DNA of 64,000 nucleotides, taken from positions 310,001 through 374,000 of the forward strand of contig CAVYPM010000028.1 of NCBI GenBank assembly GCA_963770375.1. Direction: 5' to 3'. Under the pieces are notes generated by a model, which searched no databases, had not been told where the DNA came from, and worked only from the letters and a program-made list of their open reading frames with translations. Positions 32,103 through 40,585 of this stretch are shown piece by piece (positions within the stretch are counted from its first letter, which is position 1; each line of letters starts with the position of its first letter). This stretch comes from DASVBE01 sp963770375 (GTDB lineage: Bacteria > Actinomycetota > Actinomycetes > Streptosporangiales > Streptosporangiaceae). A program made the translations under genes and the position numbers.

Positions 32103-33016
32103 GGCCCGCCCACCACGTCAGCGGCCCGGAACGGAGCCCGTGCGTCGCCCCGCCCCGGCGGCGCCCACCCGGCCGCGCCCCGCGGGCCGGCCGCGGGCCC
32201 GTCCGGCTGACCCGGATCCGCTCCCCCGCCCGCCCGGCTGGTCAGCTCAGCCCAGGGGGGCTTTCCCGGCTGGCGGGCCGGCGACGGGCCGGCCAGCTCC
32301 CGCAGCTGCTTCCCGGCCAGCACGGCCGACCGGATCAGCGGCCGCGAGTCGAGCCGCCGCCGGCGGCCGATCCCGTCGGACAGCACCTGCGCGGTCTGGT
32401 CATCCTGCGGAAGCGCGGCCGCCGCCGGCACGCCCAGCGCCCGGGACACGTCTTTCGCCGCGTACGGCCCGTCCCCGGCCAGCAGCAGCACCACCCGGTC
32501 CAGGCCGCCGAGCAGCTGGGACAGCATCTCCACCCGGGGCCGGGCCCGCGCGGCCTGGCGCAGCGTGGGCCGCAGCACCAGGGCCACCACGTCCGCCTGG
32601 GCCAGCACGGGCAGCGGGCCGTCGGCGGCGTCCAGCCGGCCGCAGTCGGCGATCACGTCGATCGGCAGCGTGGCGAACATCGCGGCCAGCGCCGGCCAGA
32701 CCGGGATCAGGCTGCCCGCCTGCCGCGGGTCGGACAGCCCGGCCAGCAGCATCCGCTCCCTGGCCTCGTCCAGCTCGGTGAGCTGCGGCCACAGCGCGCG
32801 GGTGACGTCGTCCGGGCCGCGGCCGGCGTCGAAGGCCAGGCTGAGCAGCCCGCGGTCGGCGTGCAGGTGCCCGGCGAACAGTCCGGCCAGCACGTCACCG
32901 CCGCTGGGGTCGCATTCGGCCAGGATGACCCGGGACGGCCAGCCCAGCGTCAGCGCGAGCGCCGAGGTGGTCACCCCCGGTGAGCCGCCCGCGGAGATCA
33001 GCGCGAACAGCGCCAT
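32099..33016 (-). CDS. tadZ: TadZ/CpaE-like MinD-ParA family protein
   Basis: 305 residues with a MinD-like fold. The P-loop is degenerate (ISAGGSPGVTTSALALTLGW): the deviant-Walker Lys positions are replaced, as in many actinobacterial TadZ-like proteins. 'VILAECDPSGGDVLAGLF' and 'DVIADCGRLDAADGPLPVLA' are the switch-like segments. A Pro/Gly-rich C-terminal tail follows. TadZ proteins place the pilus machine in the cell; ATP hydrolysis is doubtful here. Its ATG overlaps the stop of the SAF-domain gene. Confidence 0.8.
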   Translation of the reverse strand: MALFALISAGGSPGVTTSALALTLGWPSRVILAECDPSGGDVLAGLFAGHLHADRGLLSLAFDAGRGPDDVTRALWPQLTELDEARERMLLAGLSDPRQAGSLIPVWPALAAMFATLPIDVIADCGRLDAADGPLPVLAQADVVALVLRPTLRQAARARPRVEMLSQLLGGLDRVVLLLAGDGPYAAKDVSRALGVPAAAALPQDDQTAQVLSDGIGRRRRLDSRPLIRSAVLAGKQLRELAGPSPARQPGKPPWAELTSRAGGGADPGQPDGPAAGPRGAAGWAPPGRGDARAPFRAADVVGGP

Positions 33017-33741
33017 CAGGCGGCCCGCTTGGTGACCAGCAGGGCGAACAGGCCGGTCGACGCCTGCTCGCCGACCTGGGTCGCGGAACTGGCCGGCACC
33101 AGCAGGTCGACCACGTCGAATCCGTCCTCGTCCGGGGTGGTGCTGACCCGCTCCACCACGCCGGCCACCGGGCGGGTGAGCACCGGCACGAACCCGGTAC
33201 TGCCCGCGGACTGCCCCTGGTTGCCCGGGGTGGCGATGATCACGACCTGGTCGCCGGGCGACAGGCCGCTGGCCGGCAGCGAGGACGGCCGGACGGCCAG
33301 CGGGACGAGCTGCTGGCCCGGCCCCGGGGGCACCGTGGTGGTCAGGTCGGCCGGGGTGAGCAGGGTGCCGGGCCGCAGCGGGATCGCCGCCACCCGGCCG
33401 ACGACCTGGTTCAGCTGGCCGCCGGGGATGCTGGTGATGCCCGGGCCCGCGGCGATCGACGAGGTGCCCACGTCCGAGTTGGTGATCTTCTCCCCGGCGG
33501 CCACCGGTGCCGTTACCACCAGCACCGGGACCTGGTGGTTGGCGCGCTGGTACAGCGCGGCGCTGGCCACGATGCCGGCCCCGACCAGGGCTACGGCCAG
33601 GAAGATCATGACCGGCCGGCGGCGCCGGGGCAGGCTGCGCAGGGCGACAGGACCGCCCGGCCCGTCGTGCCCGTTGGGCAGCAGGTCCGGCTCGGGGTGG
33701 AAGGCGGTGCCGTAGCCCGGGCCGAGGTCGCCGGTGCTCAC
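33016..33741 (-). CDS. CpaB/RcpC-like SAF-domain protein
   Basis: 241 residues. A cytosolic tail of about 45 residues precedes one span (RPVMIFLAVALVGAGIVASA). The SAF domain (about 75-140, 'VLVVTAPVAAGEKITNSDVG', 'VVGRVAAIPLRPGTLLTPAD') and a CpaB-type C-terminal part ('SGLSPGDQVVIIATPG') follow. CpaB/RcpC proteins sit in the envelope of Tad systems. In Gram-positive organisms without a secretin their exact role is open. GTG 33741 overlaps the upstream stop. Confidence 0.8.
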   Translation of the reverse strand: MSTGDLGPGYGTAFHPEPDLLPNGHDGPGGPVALRSLPRRRRPVMIFLAVALVGAGIVASAALYQRANHQVPVLVVTAPVAAGEKITNSDVGTSSIAAGPGITSIPGGQLNQVVGRVAAIPLRPGTLLTPADLTTTVPPGPGQQLVPLAVRPSSLPASGLSPGDQVVIIATPGNQGQSAGSTGFVPVLTRPVAGVVERVSTTPDEDGFDVVDLLVPASSATQVGEQASTGLFALLVTKRAA

Positions 33742-34625
33742 GGGCCGCCCCCGGTGACCAGCGCCTGGCCCTCGGCGACCCGGATGCCGAACGTCGTGGT
33801 CTGGGTCAGTGGCGGGTTGATCGCGCCGCCCGCCCCGCCGGACCCGGTCCAGCTGGCGGTCCAGGTCACGGTGACCGAGGTCTGGTACTGGTTGCGCGGC
33901 TGCTGCAGGGAGGACCGGAGGTAGGTCACCGAGCAGTCGGTGTGCTGCGCGCTGGCGGGCAGCCGCGGGTCGTAGGCGGTGCCCGGCCCCGGGCAGCTGA
34001 CCCCGGGCTGCCCGCCGCCGGGCGAGATCGAGATGCTGACCGGCTTGGCGGTCACCCTGGCCCATACCGGGCCGACGGAGACCTGCGCGGTCACCGGGTG
34101 CCAGCTGCCCCGCGGCAGCCACACCCACTCGGGCAGCCCGACCAGGCCGCGGTCACCGCGCGGCGGCGCCGTATCCGGCGCGGGCACCGGCACCTTCAGG
34201 CTGGCCAGCGCCATCTGCATGAGCTGCTCGGGGGTGACGCCCGGGTTCGCGGTGGTCGAGCCGGTCGGCACCAGGACCAGGCCGGCCTGGCCGGGGGTCT
34301 GGCAGGACATCCACATCCATTTCTCGCCCTTGGGCGCGGGGTGCGGGAACGGGTAGCCGGGCGGCAGGCTGCTCAGCGTGCAGGGGTCGCTGCCGCCCCC
34401 GCCTCCGCCTCCGCCGCCCGGGCTGCCGGGGGTCCCGCTGCCGTTCGAGCAGACCACCACCCAGCCGGCCGGGGTCCGCTCGACATGGCAGCCGCCCGCG
34501 GCCGGCGCCGCGGCCGCCGCTCCCGCCGGGACGGCGGGCAGCGCGGGCAGGACGGCGGCCAGGACCGGGGCGAGGGCGGTAACGGTGACCGCCATCAGGA
34601 GGGCACGCTGCTTCAGGGATCGCAT
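33738..34625 (-). CDS. Secreted protein of the Tad operon, function unknown
   Basis: 295 residues with a Sec signal peptide (basic start MRSLKQR, hydrophobic core, cleavage around AGAAA). The mature part has a Gly-only tract of about nine residues, 'YPFPHPAPKGEKWMWMSCQT', several Trp-rich segments and five or six Cys, so disulfides are likely. Two beta-rich repeats ('VSVGPVWARVTAKPVSISI' and 'SVTVTWTASWTGSG') suggest an immunoglobulin-like or PKD-like fold. No family could be named. Its position as the second gene of the pilus operon suggests an extracellular pilus-associated component. Confidence 0.72.
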   Translation of the reverse strand: MRSLKQRALLMAVTVTALAPVLAAVLPALPAVPAGAAAAAPAAGGCHVERTPAGWVVVCSNGSGTPGSPGGGGGGGGGSDPCTLSSLPPGYPFPHPAPKGEKWMWMSCQTPGQAGLVLVPTGSTTANPGVTPEQLMQMALASLKVPVPAPDTAPPRGDRGLVGLPEWVWLPRGSWHPVTAQVSVGPVWARVTAKPVSISISPGGGQPGVSCPGPGTAYDPRLPASAQHTDCSVTYLRSSLQQPRNQYQTSVTVTWTASWTGSGGAGGAINPPLTQTTTFGIRVAEGQALVTGGGP

Positions 34626-35230
34626 GAGGCCACCACCGGGACGACGTTGCTGACGAGCCAGTGGCCGCCGTCGCGGACCAGGCTGGCGTAGTAGTTGGCG
34701 CGCGGGCTCCCGAAGCTGCGCGGGAAGACCCGGCCGGTGCGGGCGTTGCGCAGGCCGGCGTGGCTGAGGTCGATGCAGTCATGCACGGTGGCGGTGCCCT
34801 GGCGGATGACGACGGACCTGATGTGCAGGACCGGGCTGCCGTAGGCGACCGCATGCTGCTGCCAGTCCTGCTGGAGCACGGCGATCATCGAGGGCAGCGA
34901 GTCCGCGGTGACGTACGGGGCCAGGATGGCCCGGGCCCGGCTGGGCCGGCCCGCGTCGATGGCCTGGCCGGACGCCTGCCAGTAACTGATGTAGGCCGAG
35001 ATGACCTGGTCCCGGGCCGTGGGCGGGCTGGCCGCCGGGGCGGACGCGGCGGAAGCGGGCCCGGCCGGGGGCGGCGGCAGCGCCACCGGGTGCTGGCGGC
35101 CGCAGCCCACGGCGGCCGCCGCGGCGGCAAGCACCGCGACCACGGCCAGCAGCGGCCGGGGCGGGTTGCGGCCAGCAATTGAACACGACGGAACGACCGT
35201 ACGACCACAGGCCCGTAATAAGTTCGGCAT
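34613..35230 (-). CDS. Putative lipoprotein, first gene of the Tad operon
   Basis: 205 residues. An extended N-terminus is followed by the hydrophobic run LLAVVAVLAAAAAAVGC, which ends in a lipobox (A-V-G-C), then a Pro/Ala linker and a mature domain of about 130 residues ('DQVISAYISYWQASGQAIDA', 'VLHIRSVVIRQGTATVHDCI', 'WLVSNVVPVVASCDP'). It resembles NTF2-like small lipoproteins of actinobacteria whose role is not known. ATG 35230 is the only ATG before the signal. Its end overlaps the next gene by 13 bases. The promoter of the operon should lie upstream, within 35231-35400. Confidence 0.72.
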   Translation of the reverse strand: MPNLLRACGRTVVPSCSIAGRNPPRPLLAVVAVLAAAAAAVGCGRQHPVALPPPPAGPASAASAPAASPPTARDQVISAYISYWQASGQAIDAGRPSRARAILAPYVTADSLPSMIAVLQQDWQQHAVAYGSPVLHIRSVVIRQGTATVHDCIDLSHAGLRNARTGRVFPRSFGSPRANYYASLVRDGGHWLVSNVVPVVASCDP

Positions 35231-36010
35231 TAACCGGATGCTCTCGCTCGGTCACATTCGCGGCTTCTGATCGCGTGACAGCATGCCGCAGACCCGGGGC
35301 TAAGCACAAGCAAATGTTGCGATTAGTGACACTGGCGCTACACCTGTGACAGGAGTCCGATTTAACTTACTGACCAGCCAGAATGTCCTGTCACATCAAT
35401 CCCGGAAAGCCTCACCGGCCACTCCCGGCGGCCCGTTTCCCCCGCCGGTCACCGCCAGCGGTCAGGGGCCGCACGACTTGCCAATTGCCCCGCCGGCCTC
35501 GTGACCGATATCCCGTCACAAACATGACCGATATTCATCTTTGCCGCACCAGCAGCAGCGGGAACAGGGGCCGCTTCGCCGGGCTGGCCGGGTCCGGGCG
35601 ACGAGGCCATCAGAGCCCGCTCCGCGACACCATTGTCCGGCGGGTACGCCGCGTTCATCCGAAGGCGCTCCGCGGCCGATGCCAGGGGCCGGGCTGGGAG
35701 TGCCTGCGGGCGGCCGAGCGAGCCCGGCTCGGGCTTACGGCAAACGGCCCCGTGCCGCCGGTCGCGCCGGGCACGGTGTGCGGGGTCAACCTGATGCTGG
35801 CGGGTCAGCCGGTGCTGATCTCGGCCCCCCGCCAGCCCGGCTGCCCGGCCTGCGGCCAGACGGGCCCGAAAATCCCTGCCTGACCAGGCCGGTCCTGCTG
35901 GTAGCGAACGCACTGGTGCCCGTTCCGTGCGACCCTTATAGCCACAGGCGTGAGCGGCGAGAAGCAGGCGGCGGCCGCTGCGCGTTTTACCGTCCGGGAG
36001 GGACCCCGCG
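35231..36010. other. Intergenic region of about 780 bases with promoters of the Tad operon and the PP2C gene
   Basis: GC content is visibly lower near 35231-35400 than in the genes. It holds repeated TGTGACA-type words (about 35274, 35323, 35345, 35389 and 35514). One pair forms an inverted repeat. The right half (35523-35883) contains an open frame with a few Cys at its end (PGCPACGQTGPK), but its codon use is irregular and no family is recognised. No convincing gene is called. GGGAGGGA before 36011 is the ribosome binding site of the phosphatase. Confidence 0.5.
35345..35395. promoter_or_regulatory. Inverted repeat TGTGACAGGA / TCCTGTCACA upstream of the Tad operon
   Basis: Perfect 10-base arms (35345-35354 and 35386-35395) are separated by 31 AT-richer bases. 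It lies about 115 bases upstream of the first gene of the pilus operon. The same core word TGTGACA occurs several more times nearby and in the coding region around 27487-27540. Possible regulator sites; the regulator is unknown. Confidence 0.45.
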
Positions 36011-36745
36011 ATGCCCGACACCCACCAGGCCCTGGGAATCCGCTACGCCGTCCGCACGGACGTCGGCAGGCACCGGGACAGCAACGAAGACGCCGCCTAC
36101 GCTGGCCCGCGGCTGCTGGCCGTGGCGGACGGCCTGGGCGGGCACGCGGGCGGCGAGGTGGCCAGCGCCGCGGCGATCGAGGCGCTCCGCCCGCTGGACA
36201 CCGAGATACCCGCCCCGGACCTGATGGCCGCGCTCGAGCACGCGGTCCGCGAGGCCAACGACAAGCTGCAGCACATCGCCGCCGCCGACCCGTCGCTGCG
36301 TGGCCTGGGCACCACGCTGACCGCGATGCTGTGGTCAGGGTCCCAGCTGGCCCTGGTGCACATCGGCGACTCGCGGGCCTACCTGCTCCGGGGTAGCGAG
36401 CTGTTCCAGATCACGCACGACCACACGCTCGTGCAGACGCTGATCGACGAGGGCCGGATCACCCCGGACGAGGCCGCCTCGCACCCGCAGCGGTCCCTGC
36501 TCATGCAGGCCCTGGACGGCGGCGCGTCCCGCCCCGACCTGCAGCTGCGCGAGGCCCAGCTGGGCGACCGCTACCTGCTCTGCTCGGACGGCCTGTACGC
36601 GGTGGTGCCCGCGGACAAGCTCCGCGACGTGCTGGCCGCGGTGGATGATCCTGAGGACGTGGTCGCGCAGCTGGTCGACCTGGCCAACTCGGGCGGCGGC
36701 CCGGACAACATCACCTGCGTCGTCGCCGACGTCGTCGAGCTGTAA
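36011..36745 (+). CDS. PP2C-family Ser/Thr protein phosphatase
   Basis: 244 residues, the catalytic domain alone with no membrane span. All metal-binding motifs are present: 'DVGRHRDSNEDAAY', 'LAVADGLGGHAGGEVAS', GLGTTLTAMLW, 'LVHIGDSRAYLLRGSEL', 'LLCSDGLYAVV' and 'GGGPDNITCVV'. It removes phosphate from Ser/Thr in a Mn/Mg-dependent manner. It resembles the soluble part of PstP, the partner of PknA/PknB kinases, but stands alone here. ATG 36011 has GGGAGGGA at good distance. It shares a terminator with the convergent branched-chain operon. Confidence 0.9.
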   Translation: MPDTHQALGIRYAVRTDVGRHRDSNEDAAYAGPRLLAVADGLGGHAGGEVASAAAIEALRPLDTEIPAPDLMAALEHAVREANDKLQHIAAADPSLRGLGTTLTAMLWSGSQLALVHIGDSRAYLLRGSELFQITHDHTLVQTLIDEGRITPDEAASHPQRSLLMQALDGGASRPDLQLREAQLGDRYLLCSDGLYAVVPADKLRDVLAAVDDPEDVVAQLVDLANSGGGPDNITCVVADVVEL

Positions 36746-36751
36746 CCCGAT

Positions 36752-36789
36752 TACGCAGGGCCGGACGGACTCGCCGCCGGCCCTGCGTA
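36752..36789. terminator. Bidirectional hairpin terminator between PP2C gene and cimA
   Basis: TACGCAGGGCCGG and CCGGCCCTGCGTA form a perfect 13-base-pair stem (arms 36752-36764 and 36777-36789) around a 12-base loop. It starts six bases after the phosphatase stop and lies 36 bases beyond the cimA stop on the other strand. There is no long U tract, as is usual in actinobacteria. Confidence 0.75.
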
Positions 36790-36824
36790 CACAATCAATC
36801 CCCGCCGATAGGCGCTGGTGATTA

Positions 36825-38483
36825 TTAAAGGGTTACGAAATCGGGGGCGCGGGCCCCGGCGTCTCCCCGCGGCTCGGCTCCGGCGCGGAGCAGCCCGTAC
36901 TGCACCCCGTCCGCCAGCGCCTCCCAGGACGCGGTGACGATGTCCGAGGACACCCCGACCGTGGTCCACTCCCCCTCGGCGTCCGCCGAGGTGACCATGA
37001 CCCGGGTGACCGCGCGGCTGGCGTCCCGGCCGTCCAGGATGCGGACCTTGTAGTCGGCCAGCCGGATGCCCGCCAGCGCCGGGTAGGCGTCGGCCAGCCC
37101 GCTGCGCAGCGCCTGGTCCAGCGCGTGCACCGGGCCGACGCCGTCGCCGGCCGCGACGATCCGGTCGCCGTCCAGCATCAGCCGCACGATCGCCTCGCTG
37201 CGGTCGCCGTCCGCCCCGCTCTCGATCACCACCCGGTAGCCCTCCAGGCCGAACCAGGACGGCAGCTGCCCGGCGGTGCGCCGGACCAGCAGCTCGAACG
37301 AGGCGTCCGCGGCCTCGAACGCGTAGCCGCGGTGCTCGGCCTCCTTGACCCGGTCCAGGATCTCCCCGGCCAGGTCGGGCTGGCCGGCCAGGTCCAGGCC
37401 CAGCTGGCCGGCCTTGGCCAGCACGTTGCTCCGCCCGGCCAGCTCGCTGACCAGCACCTGCGGCTGGTTGCCGACCAGCGCCGGGTCCACGTGCGAGTAC
37501 GCGTCCGGGCGCCGGGCGATGGCCGAGGCGTGCAGCCCCGCCTTGGTGGCGAACGCGGACGAGCCCACGTAGGGCTGCCGGGCGGCCAGCGGCAGGTTGG
37601 CCAGCTCGGCGATCCGCCGGGCGGTGCCGGCCAGCTCGCCGAGCCGTCCCGGCGGCAGCAGCTCGTGCCCGCGCTTGAGCTCCAGGCTGGCGATGACCGA
37701 GAACAGGTCGGCGTTGCCGCACCGCTCGCCGTACCCGTTGGCCGCGCCCTGGACGTGCACCGCGCCGCCGGCCACGGCCAGCACCGAGTTGGCCACCGCG
37801 CAGGCCGCGTCGTTGTGGAAGTGCACGCCGAGCCCGGCCGGGCTGGCCGCGGCGACCGCGGCGAGGATCCGGCCCGCCTCGTCGGGCAGCGTGCCGCCGT
37901 TGGTGTCGCACAGCACGAGAGTGTCCGCGCCGGCCCCGGCCGCCGCGGCCAGCACCTCGAGCGCGTAGCCCGGGTCGGCCCGGTAGCCGTCGAAGAAGTG
38001 CTCGGCGTCGAAGATGACCCGGCGGCCCTCGGCGGCCATCAGCGCCACCGACTCGGCCACCATGGCCAGGTTCTCCTCCCGGGTGGTGCGCAGCGCCTCG
38101 TCGACGTGCAGCGTCCAGGCCTTGCCGACCAGGGTGACGATCGGGGTCCGCGCGGCCAGCAGGGCGGCCAGGTTGGGGTCGTCCCCGGCGCGGCGGCGCG
38201 GCGGCCGGGTGGCGCCGAACGCGGCCAGCTGGGCGTTGCGCCAGGGCAGGTCGGCGGCCCGGGCGAAGAACTCCGCGTCCTTCGGGTTGGACCCGGGCCA
38301 GCCGCCCTCGATGACGTCCACGCCGAGCGCGTCCAGCGCCTCGGCCACGGCCATCTTGTCCGCGACGGTCAGGTCCAGGCCGACCTGCTGCGAGCCGTCC
38401 CGCAGGGTGGTGTCGTAGATCTCCACCCGGGCGGGCTGGCCCGTGCCTGGCTGAGCGGCCGCCGCGGCCTGCTCCGCGCCCAT
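36825..38483 (-). CDS. cimA: Citramalate synthase
   Basis: 552 residues, the usual length of the CimA branch of the isopropylmalate synthase family. TIM-barrel domain: 'EIYDTTLRDGSQQVGLDLTV' (Arg and Asp of the active site), 'DVIEGGWPGSNPKDAEFF', the metal-binding 'GLGVHFHNDAACAVANSV' and 'VQGAANGYGERCGNADL'. The C-terminal regulatory domain lies at about 400-530. It condenses pyruvate with acetyl-CoA to (R)-citramalate, giving 2-ketobutyrate for isoleucine without threonine. It shares one base with the end of leuB (TGATG) and is the last gene of the operon, ending just before a strong hairpin. Confidence 0.9.
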   Translation of the reverse strand: MGAEQAAAAAQPGTGQPARVEIYDTTLRDGSQQVGLDLTVADKMAVAEALDALGVDVIEGGWPGSNPKDAEFFARAADLPWRNAQLAAFGATRPPRRRAGDDPNLAALLAARTPIVTLVGKAWTLHVDEALRTTREENLAMVAESVALMAAEGRRVIFDAEHFFDGYRADPGYALEVLAAAAGAGADTLVLCDTNGGTLPDEAGRILAAVAAASPAGLGVHFHNDAACAVANSVLAVAGGAVHVQGAANGYGERCGNADLFSVIASLELKRGHELLPPGRLGELAGTARRIAELANLPLAARQPYVGSSAFATKAGLHASAIARRPDAYSHVDPALVGNQPQVLVSELAGRSNVLAKAGQLGLDLAGQPDLAGEILDRVKEAEHRGYAFEAADASFELLVRRTAGQLPSWFGLEGYRVVIESGADGDRSEAIVRLMLDGDRIVAAGDGVGPVHALDQALRSGLADAYPALAGIRLADYKVRILDGRDASRAVTRVMVTSADAEGEWTTVGVSSDIVTASWEALADGVQYGLLRAGAEPRGDAGARAPDFVTL

Positions 38484-39541
38484 CAGGCCACCTGCCGGGC
38501 GAGCTCGTCGGCCAGGGCCTTGTGCCAGGCGTCGGTGGCGGTCGGCGCCCCGGCGGCGAGCACGGCCTCCACCGCGGCCTCCAGGTCCGCGGCCGCCTGC
38601 GGCTGGCCCAGGTGGTCCAGCATCAGCGCGGAGGACAGCACCGCGCCGGCCGGGCTGGCCAGGTTGCGGCCGGCGATGTCCGGCGCGGACCCGTGCACCG
38701 GCTCGAAGACGGACGGTCCTGTACGGTCCGGGTTCAGGTTGCCGCTGGGCGCGACGCCGAGCCCGCCGGTGAGCGCGGCGCCCAGGTCGGACAGGATGTC
38801 GCCGAACAGGTTGTCGGTGACGATCACGTCGAACCGGGCCGGGTCGGCCACCATGTGCAGGCAGGCCGCGTCCACGTGGCAGTAGTCCAGGGTGACCCCG
38901 GTTTCCGCGGCCACGTCCTGCGCGGTGCGCAGCCACAGGCTGCCCGCGTGGGTGAGCACGTTGGTCTTGTGCACCAGCGTGAGCTTCCCGGACCGGCGCT
39001 GGGCCAGCGCGGCCGCGTACCGGACGCAGCGCTCCACGCCGCCGCGGGTGTTGAGGGACTCCTCGGTGGCGCACTCCAATGCCGTGCCGCGGTGCACGGT
39101 GCCGCCCGCCCCGGCGTACAGGCCCTCGGTGTTCTCCCGCACGATGACCAGGTCCAGGTCGTCGTCCTTGAGCCCGGCGACCGCGCCGCCCACGCCGGGC
39201 CGCAGCTTGGACGGCCGCAGGTTGATGTACAGGTCGAGCTCGGCCCGCAGCCGGAGCAGCAGGCCGCGCTCGAGCACGCCGGGCGGCACGGACGGGTCGC
39301 CGACCGCGCCGAGCAGGACCGCGTCCACGGTGCGCAGTTCGGCCAGCACCGCGTCGGGCAGTACCTCCCCGGTCTGGTGGTAGTGCTTCGCGCCGAGCGG
39401 GCAGGTCCGCCAGTCCACCGCGAACCCGCGGCGGGCCGCGACCGTGTCCACGAGGTCCCTGGCCACCGCGGTGACCTCGGGGCCGACGCCGTCGCCGGGC
39501 AGTTCGGCGACGGCGTACCGTACTTCGTCAGCCATGATCAT
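38483..39541 (-). CDS. leuB: 3-isopropylmalate dehydrogenase
   Basis: 352 residues. Features: 'ELPGDGVGPEVTAVARDLVD', 'LLLRLRAELDLYINLRPSKL', 'VIVRENTEGLYAGAGG', 'LTLVHKTNVLTHAGSLW', 'VIVTDNLFGDILSDLGAAL' and 'EPVHGSAPDIAGRNLASPAG', covering the substrate Arg/Lys/Tyr residues, the metal-binding Asp residues and the NAD site. It oxidises and decarboxylates 3-isopropylmalate to 2-ketoisocaproate in leucine synthesis. The start overlaps the ilvC stop (ATGA). Confidence 0.95.
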   Translation of the reverse strand: MIMADEVRYAVAELPGDGVGPEVTAVARDLVDTVAARRGFAVDWRTCPLGAKHYHQTGEVLPDAVLAELRTVDAVLLGAVGDPSVPPGVLERGLLLRLRAELDLYINLRPSKLRPGVGGAVAGLKDDDLDLVIVRENTEGLYAGAGGTVHRGTALECATEESLNTRGGVERCVRYAAALAQRRSGKLTLVHKTNVLTHAGSLWLRTAQDVAAETGVTLDYCHVDAACLHMVADPARFDVIVTDNLFGDILSDLGAALTGGLGVAPSGNLNPDRTGPSVFEPVHGSAPDIAGRNLASPAGAVLSSALMLDHLGQPQAAADLEAAVEAVLAAGAPTATDAWHKALADELARQVA

Positions 39542-40554
39542 GCGCTCTCTTCGTCGGTGACCGGCGCGTTAAGCCAGCTCATCATCTTGCGCAGCGGGCG
39601 GCCCGTCTGCTCGACCGGCGCCGACGCAGCCTGGTCGCGCAGCCGCTGGAAGTTCGCCCGGCCCTGGTCGTCCTCGGCCACCCACTCACGGGCGAACGCG
39701 CCGGACTGGATGTCGGCCAGCAGCGTGTCCATGGCCTGCTGGGCCTCGTCGCCGACGACCCGGGGGCCGCGGGACAGGCCGCCGTACTCAGCGGTGTCGC
39801 TGACCGAGTACCACATGCCGGCCAGGCCGCCCTCGTACATCAGGTCGACGATCAGCTTGAGCTCGTGCAGGCACTCGAAGTACGCGATCTCGGGCTGGTA
39901 GCCCGCCGCCACCAGGGTCTGGAAACCCTTGCTGACCAGCTCGGACACGCCGCCGCAGAGGACCGCCTGCTCGCCGAACAGGTCGCTCTCGGTCTCCTCC
40001 TTGAACGTGGTGACCAGCGCGCCGGCCTTGGTGCCGCCGATCGCGGCGGCGTAGGACCGGGCCAGGTCCCAGGCCTTGCCGGTGGCGTCCTGGGCCACCG
40101 CGACGAGCACCGGGGTGCCCTGCCCGGCCTGGTACTGGCGGCGGACCAGGTGCCCGGGCGCCTTCGGCGCGATCATGGCCACGTCCACGTCGGCGGGCGG
40201 GGTGATGTAGCCGAAACAAATGTTGAACCCGTGCGCGAACAGGAGCGCGTCGCCGGCCTTGAGGTTCGGCGCGATCGCGTCGGCGTACAGGCCGCGCTGG
40301 GTGGTGTCCGGGGTGAGGACCATGATCACGTCGGCCCAGGCGCAGGCCTCGGCGGGCGGTGACACGGTGAGCCCGGCGGCCGCGGCCCGGGCGGCGGACT
40401 TCGACCCGTCCTTGAGCCCGACCCGGACCTCGCAGCCGGAGTCGCGCAGGCTGAGCGCGTGCGCGTGGCCCTGCGAGCCGTAGCCGAGCACCGCGATCTT
40501 GCGGCCCTGGATCAGGCTGAGGTCGGCGTCGTCGTCGTAGTAGATGGTGGCCAT
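39538..40554 (-). CDS. ilvC: Ketol-acid reductoisomerase (class I)
   Basis: 338 residues, short class I form. An NADPH-binding Rossmann domain (KIAVLGYGSQGHAHALSLRD, with Ser/Lys in the following loop) precedes a knotted C-terminal domain with the Mg-binding 'DLFGEQAVLCGGVSELV' and 'ECLHELKLIVDLMYEGG'. It converts acetolactate or acetohydroxybutyrate to the dihydroxy acids of Val/Leu/Ile synthesis. It lies 31 bases behind ilvN. Confidence 0.96.
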   Translation of the reverse strand: MATIYYDDDADLSLIQGRKIAVLGYGSQGHAHALSLRDSGCEVRVGLKDGSKSAARAAAAGLTVSPPAEACAWADVIMVLTPDTTQRGLYADAIAPNLKAGDALLFAHGFNICFGYITPPADVDVAMIAPKAPGHLVRRQYQAGQGTPVLVAVAQDATGKAWDLARSYAAAIGGTKAGALVTTFKEETESDLFGEQAVLCGGVSELVSKGFQTLVAAGYQPEIAYFECLHELKLIVDLMYEGGLAGMWYSVSDTAEYGGLSRGPRVVGDEAQQAMDTLLADIQSGAFAREWVAEDDQGRANFQRLRDQAASAPVEQTGRPLRKMMSWLNAPVTDEESA

Positions 40555-40585
40555 GGGTGGCGGTGTTCCTCTCGTATCCGGTGGG

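Noticed and set aside
35523..35883. Possible 119-codon gene ending in a CPACGQ motif upstream of the PP2C gene
   Set aside because: Irregular codon use, no clear start signal, no recognised family; left as intergenic.
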